Below are positions 24,846 through 37,400 of a stretch of 64,000 nt of DNA, one piece after another; the stretch's first letter is position 1, and every line of letters begins with the position of its first letter. The notes below the pieces were generated by a model. It worked only from the letters and a program-made list of their open reading frames with translations, was not told where the DNA came from and did not search any database. The stretch is from Larus michahellis (taxonomy: Eukaryota; Chordata; Aves; Charadriiformes; Laridae). A program made the translations under genes and the position numbers. The stretch is taken from assembly GCF_964199755.1 (NCBI RefSeq), contig NC_133896.1, positions 63,839,142 through 63,903,141 on the forward strand, given 5' to 3'.

Positions 24846-27800
24846 TTTGAGCTCAGCAAACTTGTTGCCGTGTGGCTGGTGACGCTGTGGGCAGCTCAAC
24901 CCTGTATCATGGGTGCAGCGTAGGTCGGCACAAGCAGCGGAGGCCTTGGCTACCGAATTGCTGTCTCCCTGCGAGAGCAAAACCAAAGGAATCCGCCCCT
25001 GAAGGTTAACGCTCAGGGTTGTGATGGTCAGCTAAGAAGACCTGGGGAAACTTTGAGCCGTCCTTCTTTCCTGAGGTTAAAAATTGCCCATAACAAGCCT
25101 CTGAACCTCGCCGGGAGCTTGCTGTGACTCATTTCCTCTGTCACAAAAACGATGGTTGCTGTTTCTTTGTGTTCTCATGACTTCTGCAGAAATTCTGCCT
25201 CTGGACAAGCTGCCAGGGATTGCCTCTAGTTTTGGGAGTATGGCAGTGGCAATAGTTAATTTAAATGGACAACAGTGCTTCATTTTTAGAATCTGTGTGT
25301 ATTTAATTAAAAGTTGCGGTTACCACAGCATGTGTGGATGTGGAGCTGGCTGTATCTTATTTTGTTGTGGCTGCATGTAGCTCTCTGTAAAATCTGATGT
25401 CAGTATTGTTTGATCTGTTGTTTTTTGTTTTTTTTTTTAAATTTTTTGTTAGTTTGGTTGAGGGAAACGTACTTCATTTATTTGGAAGTGGGGTTTAGCC
25501 TGTTGCCCGTTAACAAGAAAGCTGAAATCTCTCCTCCTTTCTTCTCTATACATGTGCGTACAGAGGACCAGACAGCTAACTTTAGACAAAATATTTGTAA
25601 AGTCAGTACTTTCAAGGATTCTGCCCAAATCCTCCAGTAAAGAGGGGAAATGTGAGAGAGTGAGATTTCTAAATAGTTGTATGCAGACTTTGTACAAAGC
25701 AGTAGTGTTAAATTTTGAGAATTACTTTCCATATTAAAAATAAAAAAATAAATAATCAGGGTTAAAACTGCTGAACAGCAGAATTAGTTATATTAGTGCC
25801 TTGCACTGAAAGCCATTCCTGCCCCCCTCCTTGTTTTCTTCCCAAATGTAAATAAGAAGATCACTCTTGTTTGCCAAGGGACACGTCAGGTACTTGTAAT
25901 GGGTCTAAATGATCTGCAGTTCCTCTAAAAGATGAGATAAACACGAGTGGCATACTTTGAAACTTTACCCTTCCTTTTTCTGACAGTTAAAATTAGAAAA
26001 ATAAGTGTATTGAGTTGCTGGCTGGTTTTATTTGGACTGTCTGTAACTGTATAGTGAAGTGCTTGATCTGCAGCGAGGACGAGAGCTGGAAAAAATGTTA
26101 GCCTGTTCTGGGACTGACTTTGAAGCATGATAGATAAGAATGAGCCAGTGTTCAACGTACAAAAACAATCTTTATTTTTTTTCCCTGGTGGACCTGGCTG
26201 ATCTGTGCTGTCCTCTGTAAATGTTTCCTTACTTTGGAAAGCCAGTTGTTAAGCGCAGTGCAGGTCTGTGCGATAGCTGGGGTAAAGGAATTTCATTCAT
26301 GTTGTTACCAGACAGGGTTTTCCTGTGTCTGGAGTTGTTGAACTTATCTACAGGGACGGGGGAAACTTGTGCTCTTTGCAGGTCTTTGTTCACACTGTGT
26401 AGGGTCCCATCTTTGGGGTCTTTGAGAGCTGGAGGTTAAGTAAGTTTCCACTGTCCTGGGGGTGTGTGCGTGACCAGTTTTTTATTAAAGCACTCTCACT
26501 TTTTAGGATCATCTGCATCTGTGGAGGAGGCCGATCTGACTAGCTGCAGATAGATGAGGATGTGCAGTTTGGTTTGATCTTTTTGTGTCCTTCTTGCTCT
26601 CTGATGCACTGACTTCAGCTGCAGCAGTTCGTTGATGCCGTATTTCTCCTCCTCTGCAAGCCTGCCTTCGTGCTTTTGCTTGTATATGGTGAGAAGAGAT
26701 CATCTTTGTGCCAGCTGTGACAAATAAAATAAAAATAAATATAAAGGTAAAGCAAAGAGGCCTTTGACCAAGGTACCACCAGCTCTGACTGTCTCTTAAT
26801 TTGTCTCCGCTTCTTGCTGCGTGGCTGTCACCTATACCACCGCTTGGCAAAGCCACTTTGTGTCCAAGCTGTCTGACAGATACGGGAGGGCAGTAACCAC
26901 TGCAGAAGAAAACTTGCTTCAGCTCCTTAGGAGATGCTATGTGCAGCAGTACCGTGCTGTGGTGACAAAACGGTGCCCCCAGGCTAGAGGGTCTTGTAAG
27001 TGTCCCTTAAATAGTCTTTTTTGCAGAGCTAAGCTAGAGTGGATGTGCTCAGCTTCGTTGCAGCAGGAGCAGGGGGATGTCTGCCTCATGAGCTGGCACC
27101 TTCTCAGTGTCATGGCTGCCATGGCCCTGCTCGTGCAGGGGCTACAGACCTACCCAGGGCTCCCAATTAAGGACTGAGGTATCTAGCTTGGGCTGTGTCT
27201 TGCTAGCTGCTCACCCCTCCACAGAGCTGTGCGGTCTGTGTCACTGTGGGCTTGTTTTTTCTTGGTGTCTCGGCTACCAAGGTACCCCTGAGATACGTGG
27301 TCGTTTCTTTGAAAGCAAAGAGATGGTCCTTTGAAAGCAGCCCTCTGGCTATGGCCGGGCAAGTTATCTTGCTGGCTTGCAGATAGATGCTGCTTTTTTG
27401 TGCCGTATCCAAATATTGGTTATCAGGCTGTCCTTCAGTGAGTGCCGCCTGTACTCCTTATGCCCTGTGTTCCCAAAAGATGTTTTCCAGTCACTTTGTA
27501 ATGCTTGGTTTAGACGTACATCATCGGTTTCCTCTGTCTTGGGCTGCTTCTCTCCCTTTTGGAGAAGGATCATTTTGTGGGCGAGACTTCAGCAATTATT
27601 GATAGCCAGTCAGGTAGGGTGACTAACCCAGCTCAGCGGCATTTTTCACGGGCTGTATTGGCCGCCTGCCCTGAGCTTATGAGGTCCTCCCTTTAACTCC
27701 TCCAACTCCCTAGAGCAGCTTTCCTTTTTCTAAGGGCAAGTGGGTCCCTGAGGGGCTCTCTCACAGTAGAGTTCTGCATCTGGTTTTTCAAGGAGGGCAC

Positions 27801-27970
27801 GTTCATTTCTGCTGTGCTCCCTATTCATCTCTCTCTGAATCATAGAGATGAGAAATCAGTACGATCTGGATGCCCTTTGGCTGTGTTTTTTCTGGGTGAC
27901 AAGACCTGACAGTGCGGTTCTGCACCTGGATGTAACCGCAGGCTGTTGTGGCAGCTGCAGTTGTAAAAAT
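24846..27970. other. Intron segment without recognised genes
   Basis: No coding exon or transposon was recognised. A-rich tracts occur near 25735-25757 and T-rich near 25421-25450. Confidence 0.5.
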
Positions 27971-27990
27971 TAATTTCTTGCAAGAAATTA
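27971..27990. repeat. 20-bp perfect palindrome
   Basis: TAATTTCTTGCAAGAAATTA reads the same on both strands, with no spacer. The centre TTGCAA resembles a C/EBP half-site pair. Function is unknown. Confidence 0.85.
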
Positions 27991-28952
27991 GCTTTCAGGG
28001 TTATCAGTTCCCTGACACAGCTTACCCTGGGGCAGCCCAGGTACTGGTGCTGACGTGAGAGTGGAGGTAGGAATATTTGTCTGGAGAATAGCTGGTGGAA
28101 CTGCATTCTGGGGTACAGGAATGTGCAGTGGGAATGATCTGGGTAGCTTTACGGGTTGTGCTTAGATGGGATCCGTCTGTGTGTGTATTTATTTGATACC
28201 AGTGGACTACTATTTAGACGTCACTGGAAAGAAAGGGGGTTACCTGCGGGAGGCGGTTGTTCAAGGATCAATAGGAAAAAGGGCTGTTTGAGAAAAGTGT
28301 GGATATGTAGCAGAGAAATGGACAGACCTGAGGTTCAAAGAAGCACTCATGTTGGATCTGGTCGGTAGTACTGCCATCCCTCTGAATGTTGGTTGGTGAG
28401 AAGTGGAGGTTGTCTTGGATGCCAAATTGTTTGTTTTGTATAAAAGTGACAGAAACAGCGTGTGAAAGAGAAGCTTGGCTCAGGGCCACATTTTTCCTGG
28501 CAAATGTGTTACCCTTTCACCTCACTTAAGTGAGTAATAGGCAGTAAAGAAGACAGGTCAAAAACGGTGAGGTTTAATAAGGCGTAGCAGAGGTGGGCAT
28601 CGCGTCTGCTGTCTCCGGTCTGAAATGCTGAGCTCTTCGTAGCAGGGACTGTCATTCTCTCTGCCTGCGAGCTGTCAAACGTAGCTTGTGGCCGCACAAA
28701 AGAGAGTCACTGAATTGAGTTGTATCAGTGCTAAATGTGTGCAGGAAGGCTATAAATGCTCTATCAAATAAGGAGCGCTCCCTCTCATGAGGGTGAGTTG
28801 GGAAGCGGAGAAGGCAATGCGAGAAAATAAGGAAATGCTGGTTAAATGGGATAGGGCTGAATTATTAGAGCTGTCCCTATAGCTTCCATGTGTATCTTAA
28901 TAGTGCCAGTGACCTCTCTGTGCCTTCGCTGTGTCTTGGAAACTATTCTCTC

Positions 28953-28979
28953 TTTTTTTTTTTTTTTTTTTTTTTTTTT
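28953..28979. repeat. Poly(T) tract (27 T)
   Basis: Uninterrupted T-run followed by ATTTGCC. It is possibly the poly(A) of a minus-strand insertion, but no element body was recognised beside it. Confidence 0.9.
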
Positions 28980-29729
28980 ATTTGCCATCTGCTGCTAGCC
29001 AGCTTTCAATCTTCTGTATGTGATCTGGCTCTGCTGCGGTGACAAGCAAAAATCTAATGGAAAAACGTGACACCCACTTTGTCTCTTTCCTCTCTGCCAA
29101 GGAAAAACATTCCCCTGCAGCCGTGCTGGGCTGGCTTTGTCCTTTCACGCAATCTGTTAGTCATATGGGGTGAGAAATAGAGACCAGGCTGCTCTGATAA
29201 CTTCTTGGGGAGCTTTGGGCAGGCGCCTTAGGGAGCTTCAGGCTCCTTCCTTGCGAAGTCTCTGATGTGTCCTGAGCAGAGATCAGGAGGGAAGTGGGTT
29301 GGTGTCGGTAGAGGCTTCTGCCCTGTCGTGTAGGGGTAAAGAGCAATATTGCTGATGCACTTTAGTGGCTTCCCTGGAGCTTGCTGGGCTCGCTCCTTTC
29401 CTGCAGCTCTGCCAGGACAAGCCCTGGATGTTTGGTGACACCCTGGAGCACTCATGTCCCAGCTCTTACCAGTGTTGAGGTTGCCTGCAGAGGTGAAGTG
29501 TGTGCTCCCTTGTGTGAGATGGGCTAATCTCCAATAGAGGGGGGGACAGTCACTCGCCCTTGTTCTGCACCGAGGATTTTGTGTGCTGCCCCTGATTTTG
29601 GATGTAAGCAGGGTCTTCAGCTGCGGCAAAATGCTTTTAAGCATGTGGTGGCTTGCGAAGCAAGGAAAGCACCTTTAAATTGCTGAGTTTTGAGGTATCC
29701 TGTTTAATTTTCCTCCTCCAAAGTTTGGA

Positions 29730-30062
29730 TCCTGTGATGTGAGGGTCTGTAGAAAAGAGTGGAAAAAGAGCCAGGCTTTTTACACCAGCGCATGACAATG
29801 AGGATGAGAGGAAATGGACATTAACTGAAGTGGGAGAGGTTCAAACTGGTAAGGAAAAAACTGCTTCTCTGTGAAGACAGCTGAGCCCTGGAGCAGGCTG
29901 CCCAAGAGACTGCACCATCTCCTTCCTTGGAATTTTTTAAGACCTCACTGGATAAAGCCCCGAGAAACCTGGTCTGAGCTTAGTGCTGATCCTGCTTGGG
30001 CAGGAGACTGGGCTAGAGACCTCCTGAGCCCCCTTCCAGCTGGAGCTGTGCTGTGGTTCCTT
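29730..30062 (+). mobile_element. Old CR1 LINE 3' fragment, plus strand
   Basis: It matches the CR1 3' region of a different subfamily from the 24, 39 and 47 kb copies: AGCCAGGCTTTTTACACCAG, GAGCAGGCTGCCCAAGAGAC, CTCACTGGATAAAGCCC, and the block CTAGAGACCTCCTGAGCCCC with CTTCCAGCTG. There are many substitutions and the terminal ATTCTATG repeat is lost, so this looks like an old copy. Confidence 0.85.
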
Positions 30063-31468
30063 CCACAGCAGTCCTGGGCCCGAGGCACTGCCTTGCTCAG
30101 GTTTAGATACGGCATTGCTAGGCAGTAGTCTGATCCCAGAGTTTTTCATGTCCCCATTTAGCTACTGAGTGATTGAGGCCACTTGTTTTTACTGAGTTTT
30201 GTTAGGAAACGGGTATTTCTGATGACCACAGTTTCACAGAAGCGATGCTTTTGGAGTTGTTTTTTGCTGTTCTGGTTTGGATTTACTGAAACGGGGAGAA
30301 GGAAAACTGAACTGAGTTCCAGCTGTCCTAAATAAATGCATGTTTCTGTTCATGCGCTTTCCTTCCGTGCAGCACACATGATGTGCAGAGTGGTGTGTTG
30401 GACTTGTGGTTTGTTTATGCAGCCGTCATTTTGTTCAGGATTTTCCTGATAAAATCCTGCGTACCTTACCCGCTTGCACTTCTGTCATATGATATAACCG
30501 TATAAGAGCCTACCCCATTTGTTTCAAGGCTGTTTGTCTTTATGCAACCTCATACCTGTAAGGATTGGCTACTACCTGTGTTATTTCCTTTTTGTGGCTA
30601 ACCCTGAAACTGTAGGTGTGGGAAGAGACCACCCTGTCTAGTAGCTCGTGTGACTAGCTTGGAGGAGGTTTTCTAGACCTAAAACGTGAAAAACAGCCAA
30701 GAAAAAAACAACATAACACAAAACCCAAGCCCTGAATACCAAGCGGGTCTTTGTTCCTTCACCCCTGCAATCCTGCAGCAAATTTCGTGCACAAGGGGAA
30801 GCTTATCCCCAGGATGCTTTTTTCCCAGTCACCTGTCGGTTCTTCTGTCAGCGTCAGTAATCTGCTTGCAATGTTTTGATTTTTGTGTGGGTTATCTTAA
30901 AGCATGTGTATTCACATTTGTGGAGCTTTTGTTATCCACAAAAGAGATTTGTGTGAATATGTGCGGAACCAAAACTTAAGAGCAATAAAAGCTGATCTGC
31001 ACCTCCGGCTTTTCTCACTGCAACAGCAGTGATGGGACTGTTGCCTGTGGGGAAGGCCTGTGATATTATGGACAGGATGAGATCTTCTGGAGGAACCAAG
31101 GCTAAGGAGGTCATTATTTCTTGCAGCCATATACCTGGCTTTCTTGGATCTGTCCTGGCTAGCAAAGGATGACGACTCAGGAAAATATGATGTCTGAACT
31201 GTCCGCTTTCATACCTCCTAATATGAGGCAGCGGCTGACTTTCTGCAGAACATCTGTCTTTCTCATCACGGGTGTTACTGGCCTAGTCATCAGCACTGAT
31301 GGTACATCTTGCTCCAGCTCCTCAGTGCTGCAGCTCCCTCCCCTCCTCCTCTCCGCCGTCCCCCCCCGCACAGCTGTGCGGGTGATTCAGGGCTGGGACT
31401 GGTGTGGTCGTTGGGGCATGCTGCTCGGCTGTATTTTTCAGAGAACAGGCCTAAAGGATAGAGCTTGC

Positions 31469-31502
<34 letters not shown>

Positions 31503-32980
31503 AAAACCAAACTGACCGTGCCTACCTATGTCTCTGTTGCCTCCTGCGCTCCCTGGTGAAGTGCTGTGGGCTCTCTAGGGATGTCCATTTCCTCATCGGA
31601 AAGCATTCCCCCCCGCCTTGCCTCTCCAGACAACGCCTGCATGTCTGCCTGTCGCCTTCCCTCCCAGCACCCCTGACGGAGATGAAGCAAAGGCTCCCTG
31701 GGAGGCTCCTGCCCACAGTTATCGAATGGATGACAGCAGCTCTCCAGCCAGCCGGCGGAGGGTGGGAGCTGGCACAGGAGGGCTCCAGATGTGCAAGGAT
31801 GCTGTGCCGCAGCCCTGCTCTGGGGATGCCCAGCCAGCTGGTCCTGACGGCAGCTGGGAGGCACCGCTCAGGCCTGACTCCCTGAAAAGGAGCTTTGGCA
31901 ACTATTTTTAAGGTGCGAGCTTTCTGAATGTGAAACTTGTCTCCTCCTCACACCTCAGTGCTTTTGCAGTTGTTTCTATTCAGCTGGTTTGTTCCTCATG
32001 GCTTTCGGTGGATGCTGTCGCTTACAAGAAAGACTAAAAGAGAAAGAAAAGTCTTACTTTTGTACTGTCTCAGGGTGACTTGTGGCTTCTCGTTTGGCTG
32101 TACTAATTCAGAGCAAAATTTCAGCTGAATTCCTACTGACTATTATCTTTCTCTACTGAAAAAGCACAGCAGGGAGTTTGCTCTGGGACTTGGGAATGTT
32201 TCCCTATTGCTGTTGCTTGTTTGTTGGGTTGTTAGAAATATGTTGCAAAACCACAGGGGAAAAATGCACTTAATTTCTGTTGCAGTTTTTTTTCCTCAAC
32301 TACAAACACGTCTGCAAGATCAAAACTGACAAAAAAGTGGCACTGAGCTTGAAAACTGTGCAGTAAATGTCTTGATTTTTTTTTTCTAAAAAGTTAAAAT
32401 TAAAGGCATTTCATGTCCAGAACATGTTTTTTTAGTTTTAATGAAAAAGATGTGGAAGAGAGACGTACAGACAACCCTTTCCTCAGTACCTTGTTTGGAA
32501 CGGTTTTCTGGCAAGATTAGTTGGGGATGAAAAAAACTGCTTGCTTTTAAGATGTGGCTTCAATGTTTAAGAGGGACATTATATGATGTGGTAGCTGTGA
32601 TGGAGCTACAAGGAACCTCTGGACTCATTTGGTGTTGTTTCAAATTTGCAGGTATTTGAGGGGGGGGAAAGAAGGAGGTTGGAAATATAGGTGAGAAATG
32701 AGAATCTGCAGGCTTGCGTTGCTGAAGGCCAAAGGAAGAAACAATTGAAGCAGTTGTTCAGTGCAGAAAGCTGTGAAGTCCATATATCAAAGGAGACAGG
32801 GTTATGACTGTGGATGGTCAATTAACTGTGCCACTGCCATAGTGGCGATTAAGGTGTTGAAAAGTACAGTTTGGGGAGATGCAAGGAAACCTGGGGCCTG
32901 TAGGTGTCCGTATGCTACTGGTTGGCTGTGGGCTTTTCAATTCTTGATACCTGATGTCTGAAAGAAAGGCTAGTTTGGGA
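30063..32980. other. Intron segment; longest non-repeat open frame of the intron
   Basis: It holds a T18-A15 junction (31469-31501) and a plus-strand open frame at 31169-31885 that I do not accept as a gene (low-complexity core, no family similarity). No other element was recognised. Confidence 0.5.
31469..31501. repeat. T18-A15 self-complementary homopolymer junction
   Basis: An uninterrupted run of 18 T is followed directly by 15 A. It can fold on itself in RNA or single-stranded DNA, and is prone to slippage and assembly error. Confidence 0.9.
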
Positions 32981-33145
32981 GAATTTGAAGAACAACGGCA
33001 AAAGTAAGTGGTTGAAGTAGCTGGTTTATGAGGAAAGATTAAAAACATTAAATCCGTATTGCTTTGACAGGTGTTGGAAGAGGATGTGGAAGCGATATGA
33101 TCAGAACAGTTTATGTTAAGCTCAGACTAATATTATTGAGGCTTC
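32980..33145 (+). mobile_element. Possible ancient CR1/L2-type LINE relic
   Basis: GGTTTATGAGGAAAGATTAA, TGGAAGAGGATGTGGAAGCG and ATATGATCAGAACAG resemble the stretch coding YEERL..L..L..RR..GD.I in CR1/L2 elements (tatgaggaaag...). Heavily mutated; ends are uncertain. Confidence 0.35.
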
Positions 33146-34344
33146 TTTCTCAGTTTCATATGATGTATGTAATACAATTTTCGGTATCAGTACCAGAATA
33201 GAGAGTCTGCAAAAAAGTTGGTTTCAGCTGTGGTTCTCATAACACTCAGATAATGAGTGTCATTGTACTTGCAGCAAGATCCCTTCGGAGCTTTGTGCTT
33301 GGAATAAAATTACCATTATCATGAAGGGGATTATGAATCTTAAGCTATCGTTAAACTATTCCTTTTTTAGGCTGCTAATATCCTTTGAAAATACCTTTTG
33401 TCTTTTTGCCCCAAGTAATACTTACAGGTTAGAGAAGAGTAAAAAAGGATCTATGTGAAACAGAGAGGAGCTGATGATGATCAGCTAAGAATATCAAAGG
33501 GGAAAAGACAATGTTGGCAAGTGTAACGGTAGAAAGAGGACTTTTTTAATGGCGTAGTACGAAAATTAACCATTGTCAGTAATCAGGTTACAAAACTTCT
33601 TGGAACCAACAAACCTGGATAACTGGAAATCCACATAGGCTGAAAGGTCCCAGTGGAGTTTGGCTTGTTGACACTGATTTTTGTTGGGTCATGACATCAT
33701 GAAGAAATGTCTGAAAACATTAAATTGATTAAGAAAGAATAAAGGGGAGGAAATGAAAACTATGCACTGGAGATCCTGGTATGTAACATATCTAAAAATA
33801 CAGAAAAGCTCTTGTAGGATTCCATAGTTACAGAGTGGAAGGATACAGATATGATTTGACCCTGGTAGGTAGGATTTTATGAAAAGCAGATATAGTCAGG
33901 CAAAACTGATCTCATTCTTTGAGATGAAAAAAAATTGAAAGTAGGTAGAGGCATTTTGCAAGTAATTGGATATTTATTTAATTGTATTGATTAAAAAAAT
34001 TGTACCACAAAATGTGTGAAATTAAAGGGTTTTCTCAAAGGAGTTGCTAATGGACAATTGGTGTCAGAGGATAGATTTCTTTTTAATTTGCAAAAAGGTA
34101 CCAGGCAGGAGGCTTCTCAAGATTTTCATCCATGATCCAAAAGTAAGTTATGTGTCTAGAAAAAAAAAAAAGTGTTTGTACCTACGGGGTAGGTGAATGC
34201 ATATGGGAAATCAGGACTTGGAAAATGGTCTAGATTTCAGAGTAGACAAGCAACTCAGTGTGCTCTGCTAGGGTGATTCTGAAGGAAAGAGATTTGTTCC
34301 AAAAAAATCCATGTTTTTTGAAATAATTTCTCTATTTAACCTCA
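33146..34344. other. AT-rich intron segment, probably decayed LINE sequence
   Basis: AT-rich and A-biased on the plus strand, between two probable LINE relics. No frame or boundary is clear. Confidence 0.35.
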
Positions 34345-34450
34345 GTATACAGTGTTGGTGAAACCAGTGCTACTACACAGTGTCCAGTTCCTGAAGTTCA
34401 ACTCTTAAAAAAGGATATGGAAGAACTGGAAAGCATAACAAACAAACAAA
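34345..34450 (+). mobile_element. Ancient CR1/L2-type LINE relic
   Basis: GTGTCCAGTTCCTGAAGTTC, then AAAAAAGGATATGGAAGAAC and TGGAAAGCAT, follow the element pattern for LEYC-Q-W-P--KKD-E-LE. It is probably part of a longer decayed copy covering some of 33400-34700, but the boundaries cannot be seen. Confidence 0.5.
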
Positions 34451-37400
34451 AGGTCTAAAAATACACTGGAGTTGGGGGAAAATGCTCATTTCTCAATCTT
34501 TGCAGCACACCGATGTTCTTTCCTGGAAGTTACGTTTCAGCAAAGGACAAACTCAGATCCTATAAAAGGGTAGCGCAGGGAAACAGTGGATTGGGACATG
34601 TAGAAGGGTCAGATTAGGAAGGTTTCATAGTCCTTCCTGGCTTTAAATGCTGTAAAACTTTATTGCTGGGCCTGTTGACTCTCTGGATACTGCAAGGCAG
34701 AACGTACAGCAGTGCCTGACATGACTTCTTTAATCTGTCCAAATCCATCATAGCATTTGGTCATTCTCATAAACTGATTTCAGTGAAGTTTAAATAAATG
34801 CTGTAATCTGTTCAAGATGGTTTGAACTGCTTGTGTTTATCATGACACCTCTCGGCACATACAGAAGGGGACAGCGCACAAGGCATGTGGGAAAGGGTAA
34901 GATTTCTGGTAGAAAAAGGCATTTGTCCCAATATACAAAGCCACCTTTATGTATGTTCCCTCTTGGAGTTGAGTACCAAAGATGGCCTTGTATTCCCTGT
35001 ACCTCTGTCTGGGGCAGGCTGGCTAAAACACACCTCATTGGTGTCAGTTTGTCCAGGGTCTTCAGCCCTGGCAGGTCAAAGATGAGAGAAGAAAGGAAGA
35101 AAGCAAAGCAGTTAGGATGAGGTATGAGCAAAAACCAATAGACTGAACGTATGAGGAGGTGGGATGAATACCTGGATGAAAAAGGAAGTTTCTAGCTTTC
35201 TTTTTTAAGGTAGAGCTAGAGGAAGGTGGCGGCTACTACGATCCTAGCTGTACCAGTGGTACCAACTTTTACCCCAGTTTTTAACAGTGAAAGATTGTTA
35301 CTGTCCCTCTGCCTCTTTTGCTGCGATACTACAAGCTTTTTTACCACCAGCTGGAGAAAGCTTAAAATCCACTGCTTGTGGCAGGCCTTACCTTATTAAT
35401 GTCTATCCAGAATTTTTGCAGCATTTTAATGAGCCTAGTAGTTTGTGTTTGATGCATAGTTAGTCCCGCCATAGTTTATAGGGGTCTTGTGTTTAATTTT
35501 GGCATGCAGGTTGGAGACAGGAGGAGAAGAGTTTGGGAAGGGTGCGTAATTTTTCTTCCTTGACATGCTTTGTATTTAGGTAGCTGGCAGACAGAAGACA
35601 CTGCCTTAAACTGCTTCCATAGTATGCCATAACCTTCTCTAGCGGTAGTGCTGTTTTGGTTTTTCTTTGGAAAACTGCTAGCAGGAAAAATATTTCATTT
35701 AGGTGTAGCGTGGACAGCAGATATGTCTTGGAAATTTCCAAAAGCTGTACTGGAAAGGCAGCGATTGCCAGGAGGGTGCCCAGCCTCTCTGAAGCAGTGT
35801 TGCTTCTCCTTTCGGCATAAAGGTCCCAGCACGCCTGTGCTGTGTTGGTGTCGGAGGGAGCTGCTGCGCTTGTGAAGTGACCCCTTTCTGCCCTGCTGCT
35901 CGGCATTGGGTGCCTCCTGGAGAAGCACTGGCAACAGATGCGGCTGGGAATGAAGCTCCTCAGCTTGATGGTCAGGCTCTGCTGGGTCTAGAAGGAGAGG
36001 CTGAGGCTACGTGTGCTGCTGGGAGTCACCACTCAGACCTACCTGTCCGAGGACAGAACAGATGAGCAACCCTGGTCCTTCAGCGCTGGTTAATTTGTGG
36101 AGCAGAGGAGTCCTCCCGTGACAGCCTTTGCCATTCTGCTGCGGAAAGATAACTTCCGTCAGCAGAGCAACAGTGCAAGACATGCAACACGCTGTCAGTG
36201 CCTGGAGCCTGGATGTGTTCTTAGCCCACTCCTGCGATTGATACACAGCAGGTTTATCTTTGCAAAGCTGCCTTATCTCATTTCTGCTTGGCATATGTCG
36301 TGGAGTTGAGCTCCTCGCGACAGTGGGCTCTGCAGCGTGTGGTTGGCAGATGAGGAGCAGATCTCTGCTCGGGCCAGGTGTGCCTGTACAGAAACCACGT
36401 GGAGGGGCAGTGCTGCTGTTCCAGGCTGCTGCCCTCACCCCTGAAACAACCACTGGGGAACTGGACACTTGGCTTATGGCCGAGAGAATAGAAAATATGG
36501 AAATTAAAGCAGAAGTGAGATGTAAAGCTTTCCCTCCTGGCTCTAAGAACAGGGAGTGATTTTTTAAAAGACTTTGACTTTTCAGAGTAGTGCTAGAATG
36601 CCTTGGAGGGGACTTTCTTCAATAAAGTGTCCTCTCTTAATTGAGCCCTTTTAAGGCCCTTTCAGGCAGGTGTCCCAAAAATCTCAGTTCACACTTCTGT
36701 GTAGATCTCCAACAAGAGGTCTGGTATTTGAGCCAGGCAGGCTGTGCTCCGCCAGTTTAGTCTAGCAGCAGGGAAAGAATGCGAGTCAAGGGCCCAGGAA
36801 GATAATCTAAAGCGAGTGAGCAGATGCCGGAGAAAATCTGGACCGAGTACGGGTGTGAAGAAACCTGGAGGCAAATCGGGCAAGGAAGCGTAACGAGTTG
36901 TGCGCAGACCAGGCTGTGACTTCAGTGGTCTGCAATACATACCAAAGAGAAACGGCTGTGCGGGATTGGTGCTGGGAAATGGTTCTTTCAGAAGCTCAGT
37001 CACTAGCAGATGCTGTAATATCTTTGAGCTTTAAGGTAGCGCTGTGGCTATCTATAAGGTGTCCGTGCGATGCTTTGCTTTAGAGCTCTTGCATTAAGCA
37101 GAGATATTGGAAACATCTCAGACTGGAGTGGGTTTTCCCCATGACAAGTTGTACCCATACAGGTGCTTATCTCTTCCTCGGGACTTTGGAGGAGAGAGGG
37201 ACCTGGTGTAGAGATCATCCCTGAGGTTATGTATAGCTTGATGCAGTGTCTCGTAGCAGCAAGGAGGAGGTAGCTGTCATGGTTTTCTTGTCTCTAAACA
37301 GATTGCCAAGGATTTCTGTAAAGTACAAGGGCACAAGTAATGTGACCAACACTTTCAGGCACCTAACTGTGTCTCTCAGCAGTCCTGTCTGCAATCCAGA

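Noticed and set aside
31169..31885. 239-codon plus-strand frame as a protein-coding gene
   Set aside because: Contains homopolymer-encoded F and K runs, no recognised domain and no splice structure; kept only as a low-interest observation.
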